Shown here: positions 1 to 8,290 of the stretch, one piece after another
Layout: each line of letters opens with the position of its first letter
How positions within the stretch are numbered: position 1 is the stretch's first letter
Source: Lewinellaceae bacterium
Lineage (GTDB): Bacteria; Bacteroidota; Bacteroidia; Chitinophagales; Saprospiraceae
NCBI GenBank assembly: GCA_020636315.1
Contig: JACJYA010000019.1
Location: forward strand, 1-64,000
Direction of reading: 5' to 3'
Length of the DNA stretch: 64,000 bases
Notes under the pieces: generated by a model
Told to the model about the DNA's origin: nothing
Database searches by the model: none
The model's input: only the letters and a program-made list of their open reading frames with translations
Program-made: the position numbers and the translations under genes

Positions 1-2791
1 TATACAACTGCATCTGGCTCATCGGAACGGCCGCTGCCAGTTGGGGCACCCCGAATTCGGCATCGCTCAGGTTGGCCTGGATGTAGCCCCAAAGCTTTTG
101 CAAAAAAATATCATCAATAGAAGGCTCCGCAGGTTGGAAAACAGCATCAGCGCCACGGGCATAGTGGCGTTGCAACCGGCGGCGGCCCTCCACCAGTTTT
201 TCCAACCGGATAAGGAGTTCTTCCTTGTCGAAAGGCTTGGTGAGGTAAGCATCCGCCCCGTATTTCAGGCCTTCCACTTTGTCGGCCTGTGTGGCTTTTG
301 CCGTCAGTAAAATGATGGGAATATGGCTGGACCGCTCGTCTTGTTTCAGGGTTTCACAAACTTCGTAGCCGCTTTTTTCGGGCATCATCACATCGCTGAT
401 AATGATGTCGGGAATGAGTTCCAGGGCTTTATCGATCCCCAGGGCTCCATTTCTGGCTGTATGGATCTTGTAATCCTGCCTGAGGATCGTTTTTACATAA
501 GTGATGATGTCCTGATTGTCTTCAATGATCAATAATTCCGGCAAAGCGGAGCGATACGATGCTTCCTCCTCGTCCGGTGCTTCAGCCTGTTGGCCCGCCG
601 GATGGATCAGGCCCATGTTTGACGGCGCCGGCTGTTCTTTTTCATGGGCCGCTTCCTGTCCGGCCGCCAATACCTTATCAACTGGCGGCGCCTCTGCTTC
701 AATCGGCAGATACAGGATAAATTCCGTTCCTTCTCCTGCCTCGCTCCGCACCTCTATTTGCCCCCTCATCAATTCCACCAGTTCTTTGGCCAGCGCCAGG
801 CCAATACCTGTGCCTGTGCCAGCCCCCTCTAGCCCCCCCGAAGGGAGGGAATTGCCAGGTGAGAGCTGTCGTGTGGAGCCCTTTTCGGGGATCTCCCCCC
901 TTCGGGAGGATCGAGGGGGGCTTGGGCTGTAGCGGGCCTGATAAAACCGGTCAAAGATATGGCCGATATCTTCCGGGGAAATGCCGATGCCGTTATCCTT
1001 AACTATTAATTTCAGAAAGGGCTGCCCATCCTGTTCCACCTTACTTACGTGAAGAATGATCTTCCCATGCTCCTCTGTGAATTTCAGTGCATTAGTCAAC
1101 AGGTTATAAACGACCTGCTGGATCTTTTCCTCATCATAATCCATCATCACCACCTTTTCTTCGGAATAAAAAAGCAGGCGGATATTTTTTTGCGTAGCGG
1201 CCGAATAAAAAGATTCGGTGAGGTATTGCAGATAAACGATAATGTCCTGATGTACCTTATTTAAGGGCAGCGTTCCCGATTCCAGTTTGGACAGGTCCAG
1301 CAGTTGGTTGACGAGCCGTAAGAGGTTCTGGCTATTGCGCCGGATAAGTGCTTTTTCTTCTTCATGCCCTTTGATGTTGTCGTTAATGCCCATGATCACG
1401 GCCAGCGGTGTGCGAAATTCATGAGTGATGTTGGTGTAAAAACGGGCTTTGAATTCATTCAATTCTTTAAGCCGGCTGGCTTCCAGCTCCTTCTTTTCCT
1501 GAATGAGCTGGCTTTCTTTGAGCTTGAAATCCGCTTGCTGTTGTGCTTGCTTCTGTTGTCTTTGGCGATAGGCCAAACCCAGAGAGAAGATGATGACCTC
1601 TACGATGGTCCCGGCTTTCAGATAAAAAAGGGAAAAAGGCGGCACCCACACCCTGGAAATTACCGTCAGGACAGCTCCCAAAGATATTGCCGCAATACCT
1701 GCAATGATAAAATATCCCTTTTTATCTCTTGTTTTGAATAGCGGATACAACAAGGAACAGCAAATTAGGATCACCAGCAGAATGTAAGGCACGGTGATCC
1801 GGTCTTCCACCACATAACTAAAATTAGTGAGCAGCAATACGGTGACATCTAGCACGATCAGGGGGAACCCCAGAAAAATGGCAATCCTGATGGCCCGGTC
1901 CCATTTGGGCAACAGCTTCTCCAGGTCCAGGAAACTGCGAATGAACGCCAGGTAACACATCATCGCCAGGTAGAGCGACAACTTCATAAACCCCTGGTAG
2001 GCCGGATGATTGGCAAATAACCCCAGCCAATCCACCAGGTCTTCCGACGAATAGGCGGCATAGGCCACCACCATGATCAGATAACCGGAGTAGAAAATGA
2101 AGCTGCGGTCTCTGCCAAAAAAATAGACGATCAGGTTGTATGAGAACATCATCAGCAGAAACCCCATGAAAAAGGCATTGCCTACTTTAGTTCTCAGCAA
2201 GCCGTCGTAGAATGTTTCGATGTGTTTCAAGCGGATATAGAAAGAGGGATAGATGGCCGTGCGTTCGCTTTTTCCACGAAAATAGACCGTCACGGTTTTA
2301 TAAGGGGGCAGGAAGAGTTTAACCAAATTGCCTCTTCCGGTGGGCGCAAACCCCTTCAATCGGTCCAGGATAAACGTGCCATTTTGTTCCCGCCTCCATG
2401 AGCCGGCCTCCTGTTCAATAAAAATATCTAAGCTCGTCCAAGTACCAGTGAAGGAAAGCACCCATTCTGTAAATTGGCCTGCATCATCCAGGCGGTTTTC
2501 GACCTGGAGCTTACCCCAGTAATATTGATAATTCTCAAAAGGTAAGGAATATTCGGAATAGGGCTGAAACTCGTTTTGTAAGGAGGGCTGAAGGATATCC
2601 TGTAGAGTATATCCCGGGGTGGTATCCTTTAAGACCAGAATGAACCGCTGGAGACTGTAATCGGTTTGTTCTTTTTCTAAAATGCAAACCTGGGGGGCCG
2701 AAATAGCTGCTGGAAGTGATGGGTTATCAGTTTTACAACCAGCCACCAACACCATATATAAAACTCCCCAATAGTATATACGTTTTTTCAT
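1..2791 (-). CDS. Hybrid sensor histidine kinase/response regulator with 7TMR-DISM sensor (3' end beyond window)
   Basis: The reading frame starts at the ATG at 2791 and stays open to the left edge, so only about 930 residues are seen. The order is a lipoprotein-like signal (VAGC near residue 19), an extracellular 7TMR-DISM-type sensor domain, about seven membrane helices (roughly 205-400), HisKA with H457 in a THEFRTP motif, an ATPase domain with N and G boxes, and a receiver with phospho-acceptor D800 in SDVMMP. The last visible residues look like the start of an AraC-type helix-turn-helix, the usual end of one-component hybrid kinases in Bacteroidota. The ATP lid is lengthened by about 35 residues (roughly 622-656) coded by repeats. 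The ligand is unknown, and no PUL gene is adjacent. Confidence 0.9.
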   Translation of the reverse strand, partial: MKKRIYYWGVLYMVLVAGCKTDNPSLPAAISAPQVCILEKEQTDYSLQRFILVLKDTTPGYTLQDILQPSLQNEFQPYSEYSLPFENYQYYWGKLQVENRLDDAGQFTEWVLSFTGTWTSLDIFIEQEAGSWRREQNGTFILDRLKGFAPTGRGNLVKLFLPPYKTVTVYFRGKSERTAIYPSFYIRLKHIETFYDGLLRTKVGNAFFMGFLLMMFSYNLIVYFFGRDRSFIFYSGYLIMVVAYAAYSSEDLVDWLGLFANHPAYQGFMKLSLYLAMMCYLAFIRSFLDLEKLLPKWDRAIRIAIFLGFPLIVLDVTVLLLTNFSYVVEDRITVPYILLVILICCSLLYPLFKTRDKKGYFIIAGIAAISLGAVLTVISRVWVPPFSLFYLKAGTIVEVIIFSLGLAYRQRQQKQAQQQADFKLKESQLIQEKKELEASRLKELNEFKARFYTNITHEFRTPLAVIMGINDNIKGHEEEKALIRRNSQNLLRLVNQLLDLSKLESGTLPLNKVHQDIIVYLQYLTESFYSAATQKNIRLLFYSEEKVVMMDYDEEKIQQVVYNLLTNALKFTEEHGKIILHVSKVEQDGQPFLKLIVKDNGIGISPEDIGHIFDRFYQARYSPSPPRSSRRGEIPEKGSTRQLSPGNSLPSGGLEGAGTGTGIGLALAKELVELMRGQIEVRSEAGEGTEFILYLPIEAEAPPVDKVLAAGQEAAHEKEQPAPSNMGLIHPAGQQAEAPDEEEASYRSALPELLIIEDNQDIITYVKTILRQDYKIHTARNGALGIDKALELIPDIIISDVMMPEKSGYEVCETLKQDERSSHIPIILLTAKATQADKVEGLKYGADAYLTKPFDKEELLIRLEKLVEGRRRLQRHYARGADAVFQPAEPSIDDIFLQKLWGYIQANLSDAEFGVPQLAAAVPMSQMQLY
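821..922. repeat. Inverted pair of palindromic REP-like units inside the kinase gene
   Basis: Two related 30-33 bp units face each other at 821-850 and 891-922. Each begins AGCCCCCYTC and contains its own small hairpin around CCCGAAGGG. The same unit type occurs singly at 23310-23337. The pair lies in frame in the kinase, between the FYQ box and the GTGIGL motif, and translates without a stop into a Pro/Ser/Gly-rich loop. Confidence 0.75.
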
Positions 2792-2857
2792 TTCGCTACA
2801 AAGCTCATTTTTATTGGGGCTGAACTTTATTGCTGTTGCCAACTCCCCCCATTCCTC

Positions 2858-2865
2858 CAAATCTA
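2858..2865 (-). promoter_or_regulatory. Candidate -7 box for the hybrid kinase gene
   Basis: On the minus strand this reads TAGATTTG, a full match to the Bacteroidota -7 consensus TAnnTTTG, 67 nt before the kinase start at 2791. A TTTG lies at 2880-2883, but its spacing of 14 nt is shorter than the usual 19-21, so only the -7 part is convincing. Confidence 0.35.
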
Positions 2866-2929
2866 AACAATGTCTGCAACAAATGAAAAGGGCCTGGCTT
2901 TAGCCGGCAAAAAAACAATGACCTGCCGC

Positions 2930-4177
2930 CTATTTTTCAGGCGCCCCCACCCTTACCGCCTCTTCCATCTCCACGTTCATCGTCGGCGTGCCGTTAAAGT
3001 TTTCCACCTTTCCGGTAAAGCAGACCTCCCGGCTGAGCAGATACTGATCGGGGACGTAACTGAAGTTGGGCAGGTCCTTCTTCCGGATAAAAACGGAAAA
3101 AGGCTGGTTCGGGAATTGCTTGTCGATATTCAGCCAGGCATTGCCGCTTCGGCTGCGGTGGGTACCCACCACCGTCCCGCAGACAGTAACTTCCTCTCCT
3201 TTGCCCATATACAGTTTGGCCTGTACACTGTTGAAATGGCCCGGCGGCAGAGAGGGCGGATAGATCGGTTCTACATCTCCTCCCGCCAGTTCGGGTATCC
3301 AGGCTGCTTTGTCAAGATGGCCTTCCAGCGTAGCCTCCTCGGCTTCGGGCAGCAGGTTGAAAAAATCCAGGCCAGTGCGCTGCTCCACCTCGTCGATGGT
3401 GACGGCAAAGGTTTCCAGGGGTTCATCAACCTGCCGGTGGGGAAGGATGAAACCAACGCCCCTGCCTTGCTGCCGGTCCAGCACCACTTTAAAGAAGTAT
3501 TCGGGTATGCTCACCTTATTCACCCCTCTTTCTATCACGGGCAGCCCTTCCCGGAGGATAGGCCCGGTGACGACGTACAGCTGACTGGCCGGGTTGCGAA
3601 ACACATACCCTCTGATGAGCGACTCCAGTTCCGCCCAGCCCTCCCGGTTGAAGACATCCAGTTGGGGAGACATATTGGAATAGAAATAGGATTCGGAAAG
3701 AGCCTTTTCCGACCAGCGGAAATCGGCCGAAGGGGCCAGGTGGCCGCGGTCGTAGCCGAAACCATCGTAATCGTAGGTGGAGTCTGCCTTCATGTATTTC
3801 AGGAAATAATCGGCTTCCACGGCGCTGCCGGTAGCCACCATGGGGTCCGGCCGGAAGTCATTGGTGCGCCCTACCGAGCCGGTAATGATGTCAGGCAGGA
3901 TGATGTGAGCCACCCAGCGCGCCTGCTCATACGCTTCGGCGTACTCCAACGCCATAGCGGAGTGAAGGATGTAATCTTCGGAGGGCAGTCCGATGGCCTT
4001 CAGGTCTCGTTGAATGCGTTGCAGCTTTAGGTTTTCGAGCTGGCTTTCCAGCTCCTGGCGCTGGCGGGCCAGTTCGGCCAGTTGCTGGTTGAGAGCGTCG
4101 ATGTTGGCGTCGAGCTGCTGGGCGGAAGCGAAGAAAAAGAAAAACAGAAAGAGGAATGCAAGAATGGTTCTCATCAT
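2930..4177 (-). CDS. Secreted DNA/RNA non-specific endonuclease (NUC1 family)
   Basis: I chose the start at 4177, where MMRTIL begins a signal peptide with a phenylalanine-rich core ending SAQ. The upstream in-frame ATG at 4369 would overlap the next gene and bury the signal. After a coiled coil (about 23-60) comes a ββα-Me nuclease domain with the signature DRGH (about 143-146), the family's catalytic and metal-binding motif. The C-terminal ~120 residues look like an OB-fold nucleic-acid-binding module. The predicted role is exported sugar-non-specific nuclease, for nutrient scavenging or defence. It follows the PP-loop gene by 52 nt and may be cotranscribed with it. Confidence 0.85.
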   Translation of the reverse strand: MMRTILAFLFLFFFFFASAQQLDANIDALNQQLAELARQRQELESQLENLKLQRIQRDLKAIGLPSEDYILHSAMALEYAEAYEQARWVAHIILPDIITGSVGRTNDFRPDPMVATGSAVEADYFLKYMKADSTYDYDGFGYDRGHLAPSADFRWSEKALSESYFYSNMSPQLDVFNREGWAELESLIRGYVFRNPASQLYVVTGPILREGLPVIERGVNKVSIPEYFFKVVLDRQQGRGVGFILPHRQVDEPLETFAVTIDEVEQRTGLDFFNLLPEAEEATLEGHLDKAAWIPELAGGDVEPIYPPSLPPGHFNSVQAKLYMGKGEEVTVCGTVVGTHRSRSGNAWLNIDKQFPNQPFSVFIRKKDLPNFSYVPDQYLLSREVCFTGKVENFNGTPTMNVEMEEAVRVGAPEK

Positions 4178-4229
4178 ACGGATGAAGGTAAACAGTTCCG
4201 AACAAATTTTTGTAAGATCGCAACTTAGA

Positions 4230-5738
4230 TTAGTCATCCCAATCATCCACCTCCACCCACCTTCCCTTCTCCCATTGCACCATCCCCTCCGTAAAAGGCA
4301 GCACGATATCGTACAGCGCCCTGCGAATATCCTCCGGCGCCGCGTCGATAGGCGAGCGCTCTTTATCAAAACGGAGGTGCATCACTTCGGGATGTGGTTT
4401 GGCTTTGGGGGCCTGAATGATCCCCGCCTCATGGAGCATGTAGAAAAGCTGGGAAGCATCGGCTCCCAGTTGTTTGGTGTGCTGGTGGGCGGCGATGCCT
4501 TTCAGAGCGTGCTCTATTTGTTTATCGGTATAACCGCAGCGGTGGGGGTCTCCTCCCAGAACACTCAGCATTGCCACGATACGGCGGCATTTTTCGCAGC
4601 GCCCGCAGGGCAGCATCCTCCCCTCGTGTTCGTGGGCAGCATGGCAGGAAAGCTGCTGCGCCTGAAGTTCGGGGTACCGCTGGGCGAGCAACTTTTGTAT
4701 CAATAATTCTGATAAAGGCCGCAACAGCGAGAACTGCTCGATGCCCCAGCCTTTGGAAGCGAAATAGCGCGAAAGGGCTTCATCAAAAAAGCGGCTTTGG
4801 TCATACAGGCCGTCGTAGTGAGGAATGCCTTCGAAGTGCAGGCGGCGCGTGGTGTCGTATTCATTGCCGATGATGAGGCGGCCGATGCCCCGCTTCTTCA
4901 TCAGAGGCAACACGCCCACCAGAAAAACCGCCACGGTCCAGAGCCGGATCGGATAATCATCTGCCCGGAGGGTGGCGAAATCCTGCCGGATAAAGGGCAG
5001 GTGGCGCAGCATCCAGCTAAAGATGCGATCGGAATTCATCCACACCTTGGAAGTGTTCGGCTCCTCAGCCTTCTGATAGCGGTAACCGTTCAGGGCGGTA
5101 AACCAGTGGCGGCCGCTTTCGTTTCCGAAAATGGGGTGCACCTCTTTCCCTAACTCTTTAAGAAGAGCATAGCTCAACAGGCTGTCCTTACCGCCGCTGG
5201 ACAATACACAATAAGAATCGGAAGAGGTTTTCCAGGGGGTTTCTGTCACATCCCCGTTTCCGGAACGGGTATCAACAAATACCAGTTTCGCATTGGTATA
5301 GCGCTTTCGCTTTTCCGCCGGGAGGTTGGCCGGCCCTTTGAGGAAAATATTTGGCTGCAGCAGCTTTTTCACATAGATCTCCCGGGAAGTGTTCTCCATC
5401 ATCTCGCTGAGAAAACGCCGGTCGGCATCAGAAAACGGGCCATCGAATACGATCCGGCGGCAGAAAAGGCCGTAGTTCAAAGCCAGTTGGGCCCCAATTA
5501 TGCCTGCCATGTTCCGGTCTTCCGGAAGGGCGGGGTTGAAAACCGGCTCGCCATAAGAATAGATGAGATCCTTTGAATAAGCATTGCCTCCAGAAGTAAC
5601 GGTATAGGGAGCGAGCAGGCGGCTTTTCTCCAGGCGTACCGGCCCTACGCGCAACTCATCGATGGTTACCAGGTTTTCATAACTGTCGATGGGCTGGCCC
5701 ATAGCCTTGTTATTTGTGAAAGGTTCCTGCAGGTTCAT
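4230..5738 (-). CDS. PP-loop ATPase superfamily protein, MurL-like
   Basis: The protein has a PP-loop SGGKDS motif (about 181-186), which in this superfamily binds ATP and adenylates a substrate. It also has an LRPLSEL segment and a CGRCEKC cysteine cluster near residue 377, probably metal-binding. The same set and order occurs, from memory, in MurL, the enzyme that epimerises the terminal L-Glu of UDP-MurNAc-L-Ala-L-Glu. Assignment as an epimerase is inference, and MurD2 is not present here. The start at 5738 overlaps the preceding DUF1611 gene by 29 nt. The ATG at 5702, 7 nt after that gene's stop, is an equally plausible start. Translational coupling to DUF1611 is likely either way. Confidence 0.7.
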   Translation of the reverse strand: MNLQEPFTNNKAMGQPIDSYENLVTIDELRVGPVRLEKSRLLAPYTVTSGGNAYSKDLIYSYGEPVFNPALPEDRNMAGIIGAQLALNYGLFCRRIVFDGPFSDADRRFLSEMMENTSREIYVKKLLQPNIFLKGPANLPAEKRKRYTNAKLVFVDTRSGNGDVTETPWKTSSDSYCVLSSGGKDSLLSYALLKELGKEVHPIFGNESGRHWFTALNGYRYQKAEEPNTSKVWMNSDRIFSWMLRHLPFIRQDFATLRADDYPIRLWTVAVFLVGVLPLMKKRGIGRLIIGNEYDTTRRLHFEGIPHYDGLYDQSRFFDEALSRYFASKGWGIEQFSLLRPLSELLIQKLLAQRYPELQAQQLSCHAAHEHEGRMLPCGRCEKCRRIVAMLSVLGGDPHRCGYTDKQIEHALKGIAAHQHTKQLGADASQLFYMLHEAGIIQAPKAKPHPEVMHLRFDKERSPIDAAPEDIRRALYDIVLPFTEGMVQWEKGRWVEVDDWDD

Positions 5739-6821
5739 CAGCTGTTTTTTTCAGGTAGGGTATCAAAACTTCCATCAATCCATCGGCGCCGTTCAGCAGG
5801 ACGTCAAAGGCGGGCAGGCCCGTATTTTGTTCAATGCGCCGGGCAGCCTCGGCCACCTCCTGCTCCGCCATATTTTCGTGATTGATGGTAATGGCCACGA
5901 CCGGCTTGTCAGAAAGCAGTTCTACTGCCTCGATCTGCTTGGAAAGGGCATGGATGGGATAGCCCGGAAAACCATCGTACTCCCGCCTTTTGGGAGCGTG
6001 CTGCATCACTACGATATCGGGCCGGCAGGCGGCGAGGATCTCATGCCCTCCGGGGTAGGCGGGGTTCATGAGGCTTCCCTGCCCTTCGAGGATGATCACG
6101 TCAGGTTTCTGTTCCACCCACGCCCGGTAGGTGGCATTTTCCAGCTCGCCGGCCACAAAATCGTTGATGAGAGAATCCAGGATGATGCTGTAACGAGCCC
6201 CCTGCATCCAGGCAGTCTGCCCGGTGCCGATCAGTTCGGACTTGTAGCCTGCCTTGCGAAAAGCGTGAACCATAATCCAGGCGGTGGTGCGCTTACCGAC
6301 GGCACTGTCGGTTCCCAGGACCGCGACCTTAAGCGCCTTTACCTTTTCAATATTACCGGTAAAGGAATGCAGCTGGCTCCGCGGCGGCGTCTTGCGAATA
6401 TCCCGAATTTGCACCCCATGAGCGTGGGCCAGGGCAATAATTTCCGGATCTTCAGAAAGGAAGTCGTGCAGGCCGCAATCGACGTTGAGGCCGGCGCGGA
6501 TAGCAGACTTCACGTCCTCTCTGGCAGAGGCGGGCAGGCGGCCTCCGTCGGGCGCCAGGCCCACCACGAGATAAGTTGCGGGAGCCCTTTGGCATCAGCT
6601 TCTTTTCGGGCTTCCTCCAGCCCGGCAAAGACGGGGATGCCCCTGCTTTTGCCATCCAGCACCTCACCGGCGTCCTGGCCGGCATGACGGCGGTCTATCA
6701 CAGAAAGAACGCGATAGCGTTCGGTAAAGCACCAGGTAGTGCGCCGTTTTTCCTTCTGGAGTATTAAAGCGCCTTCGCAGTAAACGATGGCATTGCCGTC
6801 CAGCACTTTTTCTGATGTCAT
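5710..6821 (-). pseudogene. DUF1611 family protein (DgcN-like), frameshifted as given
   Basis: The N-terminal Rossmann-like half runs from the ATG at 6821 to about 6590. The C-terminal P-loop half continues in another frame to 5710. The join lies at the AAA run 6588-6590. One extra A would give the continuous family sequence ending LVVGLAPDGGRLP. The C half keeps a GTDSAVGKRTT P-loop, so both halves look otherwise intact. DUF1611 proteins such as DgcN are reported to act with an epimerase in D-glutamate catabolism via N-acetylation. Here the usual dipeptide epimerase is missing, and a MurL-like gene overlaps the 3' end. A sequencing error in a homopolymer is as likely as a real mutation. Confidence 0.75.
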
Positions 6822-6908
6822 TCTATTTTCCGTTTTACAGTGAAGTTCAATCTGAAGAAGCATTTCACTTGCCAATTTCCGGTTGGGAGCAGCCAAGTGG
6901 CATAAGCC

Positions 6909-7976
6909 TTACTTTCTGCTGGTCAGAACAACCACAAAACGGTCATTCTGCAGCAATTCGGGGTTTGGTGGCTGGGCAAGGGCCGCCAGTCCGGCAGTAG
7001 CGGCCGGCAGTACATTAAGGCCCTCTTTTTCTTTCAGGATCTTTGCCAGGCGCAGCATGCTGCGGTCTGAAACATCGCGGGCCCAGCCGTTGGTTTCGTA
7101 CAGAGCGCGAAGCCCGTGGTCTCCGTCAAAAGAATGCCAGTTGATCAGGGGTTCGTTGACCTCCGTCTCCCGGATACTGCCCGGATCCAGGTCAATACAA
7201 TGTTGCTTTTTTTGCAGGAAGGAAGTGATGATGGGATTTTTGTGAGCCGAAGAACCGGCCACCATTATGGGCATGCGGGACGTCTTACCCCGGCGATAAA
7301 GGCTGAGGAACCCCTTGTAAATGCCCGCCAGCACAGTGCCGTTAGAAACGGGCACCGCCACGGCTTTGGGAGCATCGCGCAATTCATCGTAGATCTCATA
7401 GGCAATCTCCCCGTAAGCTTTGAGTTGCAGCATGGTGTTGTCCCCTCCCGGGTTGGCATCATAGTATTCTATGCGCCCGGCGTGTTTCTGAGAAGCCATG
7501 ACTGCATCCTCATAGTCGCCTTTGATGGTAAAGGTTTTGGCGCCGAGCTGCCGCATTTCCTCGGCGCGGCGGGTGTGATAGGCCTCGGGGATGTAGATCA
7601 CGCAGTCCAACCCGGAATATTTGGCGGCAAGCGCACAGGCCACGCCGTAATTGCCACAAGTGGCCAGGCAAATGCCGTCGAAACCACGGCGCAGAGCGTC
7701 GGCACATTGGGCAAAGGCAATACGGTCTTTCTGGGTGCCGGTGGGGTTGCTGCCCTCCAGTTTGAGATAGACCTGGCGAAAGCCAAGCTCCCGCTCCAGG
7801 TTCCGGCCTCTCATCAGAGGCGTATCCCCTACCTCGCTGTCGGTGATGAATTCAAAGGCTTCGAGACGGTCCTCCAGGCTTTGATCCTTATCCAGCAATA
7901 GCTGGTACTGCTGCTCCAACTCAGCCTGCAGGTCGTATTGCTCGTGCAGGGGAAGAGGTTGGGTGGGCTCTTGCAT
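6909..7976 (-). CDS. Threonine synthase-like PLP-dependent enzyme
   Basis: This is a fold-type II PLP enzyme of 355 residues. The Schiff-base lysine is K83 in NPTGTQKDR, a variant of the NPTGSFKDR motif of threonine synthase, and an SNGTVLAG phosphate-binding loop follows. The length is close to that of threonine synthase-like proteins, but thrA and thrB are not nearby. The true substrate is therefore open, either threonine formation or another β/γ-elimination or replacement. It starts the minus-strand group that continues with DUF1611 (87 nt gap) and the PP-loop protein, which suggests a shared amino-acid pathway. Confidence 0.75.
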   Translation of the reverse strand: MQEPTQPLPLHEQYDLQAELEQQYQLLLDKDQSLEDRLEAFEFITDSEVGDTPLMRGRNLERELGFRQVYLKLEGSNPTGTQKDRIAFAQCADALRRGFDGICLATCGNYGVACALAAKYSGLDCVIYIPEAYHTRRAEEMRQLGAKTFTIKGDYEDAVMASQKHAGRIEYYDANPGGDNTMLQLKAYGEIAYEIYDELRDAPKAVAVPVSNGTVLAGIYKGFLSLYRRGKTSRMPIMVAGSSAHKNPIITSFLQKKQHCIDLDPGSIRETEVNEPLINWHSFDGDHGLRALYETNGWARDVSDRSMLRLAKILKEKEGLNVLPAATAGLAALAQPPNPELLQNDRFVVVLTSRK

Positions 7977-8085
7977 TGCTACTTGTTATTTTTTGATTGG
8001 CATAAAGACGCCAAAAAATTAAATGGCCACCTTTTTTGAGTTGGTTAATTTTACAAAAAAAATCCCCCGTTGTCAAGGAAAATTA

Positions 8086-8241
8086 TCAGGCCGGAAAAAG
8101 CATTGCCTTAAAGGGCAGGTGAGGTTTCCAGAAGCCCACGGCAAGGAAAAAGTCCGCCTCTCTCAGTTCGCGCAGTTGGTTGATGGCGGCATTGGGCAGT
8201 TGGGGAAACATAAGGACAAAACGATCAGATACCAGGAAGAG
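8086..8241 (-). pseudogene. Relic of an iduronate-2-sulfatase-like gene
   Basis: One minus-strand frame ending at the TGA 8086-8088 encodes about 50 residues containing FFLAVGFWKPHLPF. This closely resembles the conserved segment of iduronate-2-sulfatase-type arylsulfatases. Upstream stops and the missing CxPxR active-site part show that only an internal fragment survives. The rest of the 7977-8290 gap holds nothing I recognise. It fits decay at the distal end of the glycan locus. Confidence 0.5.
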
Positions 8242-8290
8242 AATACTTCAAAGCATAATAATAATAAAGGGGGTTGAGGTTTGGTACAGA

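Noticed and set aside
821..922. CRISPR array
   Set aside because: Only two inverted units, no regular spacers and no cas genes. The pattern is that of REP hairpins.
2870..4030. 386-codon plus-strand frame opposite the NUC1 nuclease gene
   Set aside because: Antisense shadow of a gene with a clear DRGH motif and signal peptide.
6586..6600. Programmed ribosomal frameshift in DUF1611
   Set aside because: No X-XXY-YYZ slippery heptamer in the correct frame and no downstream pseudoknot seen. A simple one-base indel explains it.
5689..6687. 332-codon plus-strand frame opposite DUF1611
   Set aside because: Antisense to the recognisable DUF1611 halves and resembles no protein family.
8023..8277. 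84-codon plus-strand small gene
   Set aside because: It overlaps the antisense sulfatase relic, has no family match and no promoter or signal.
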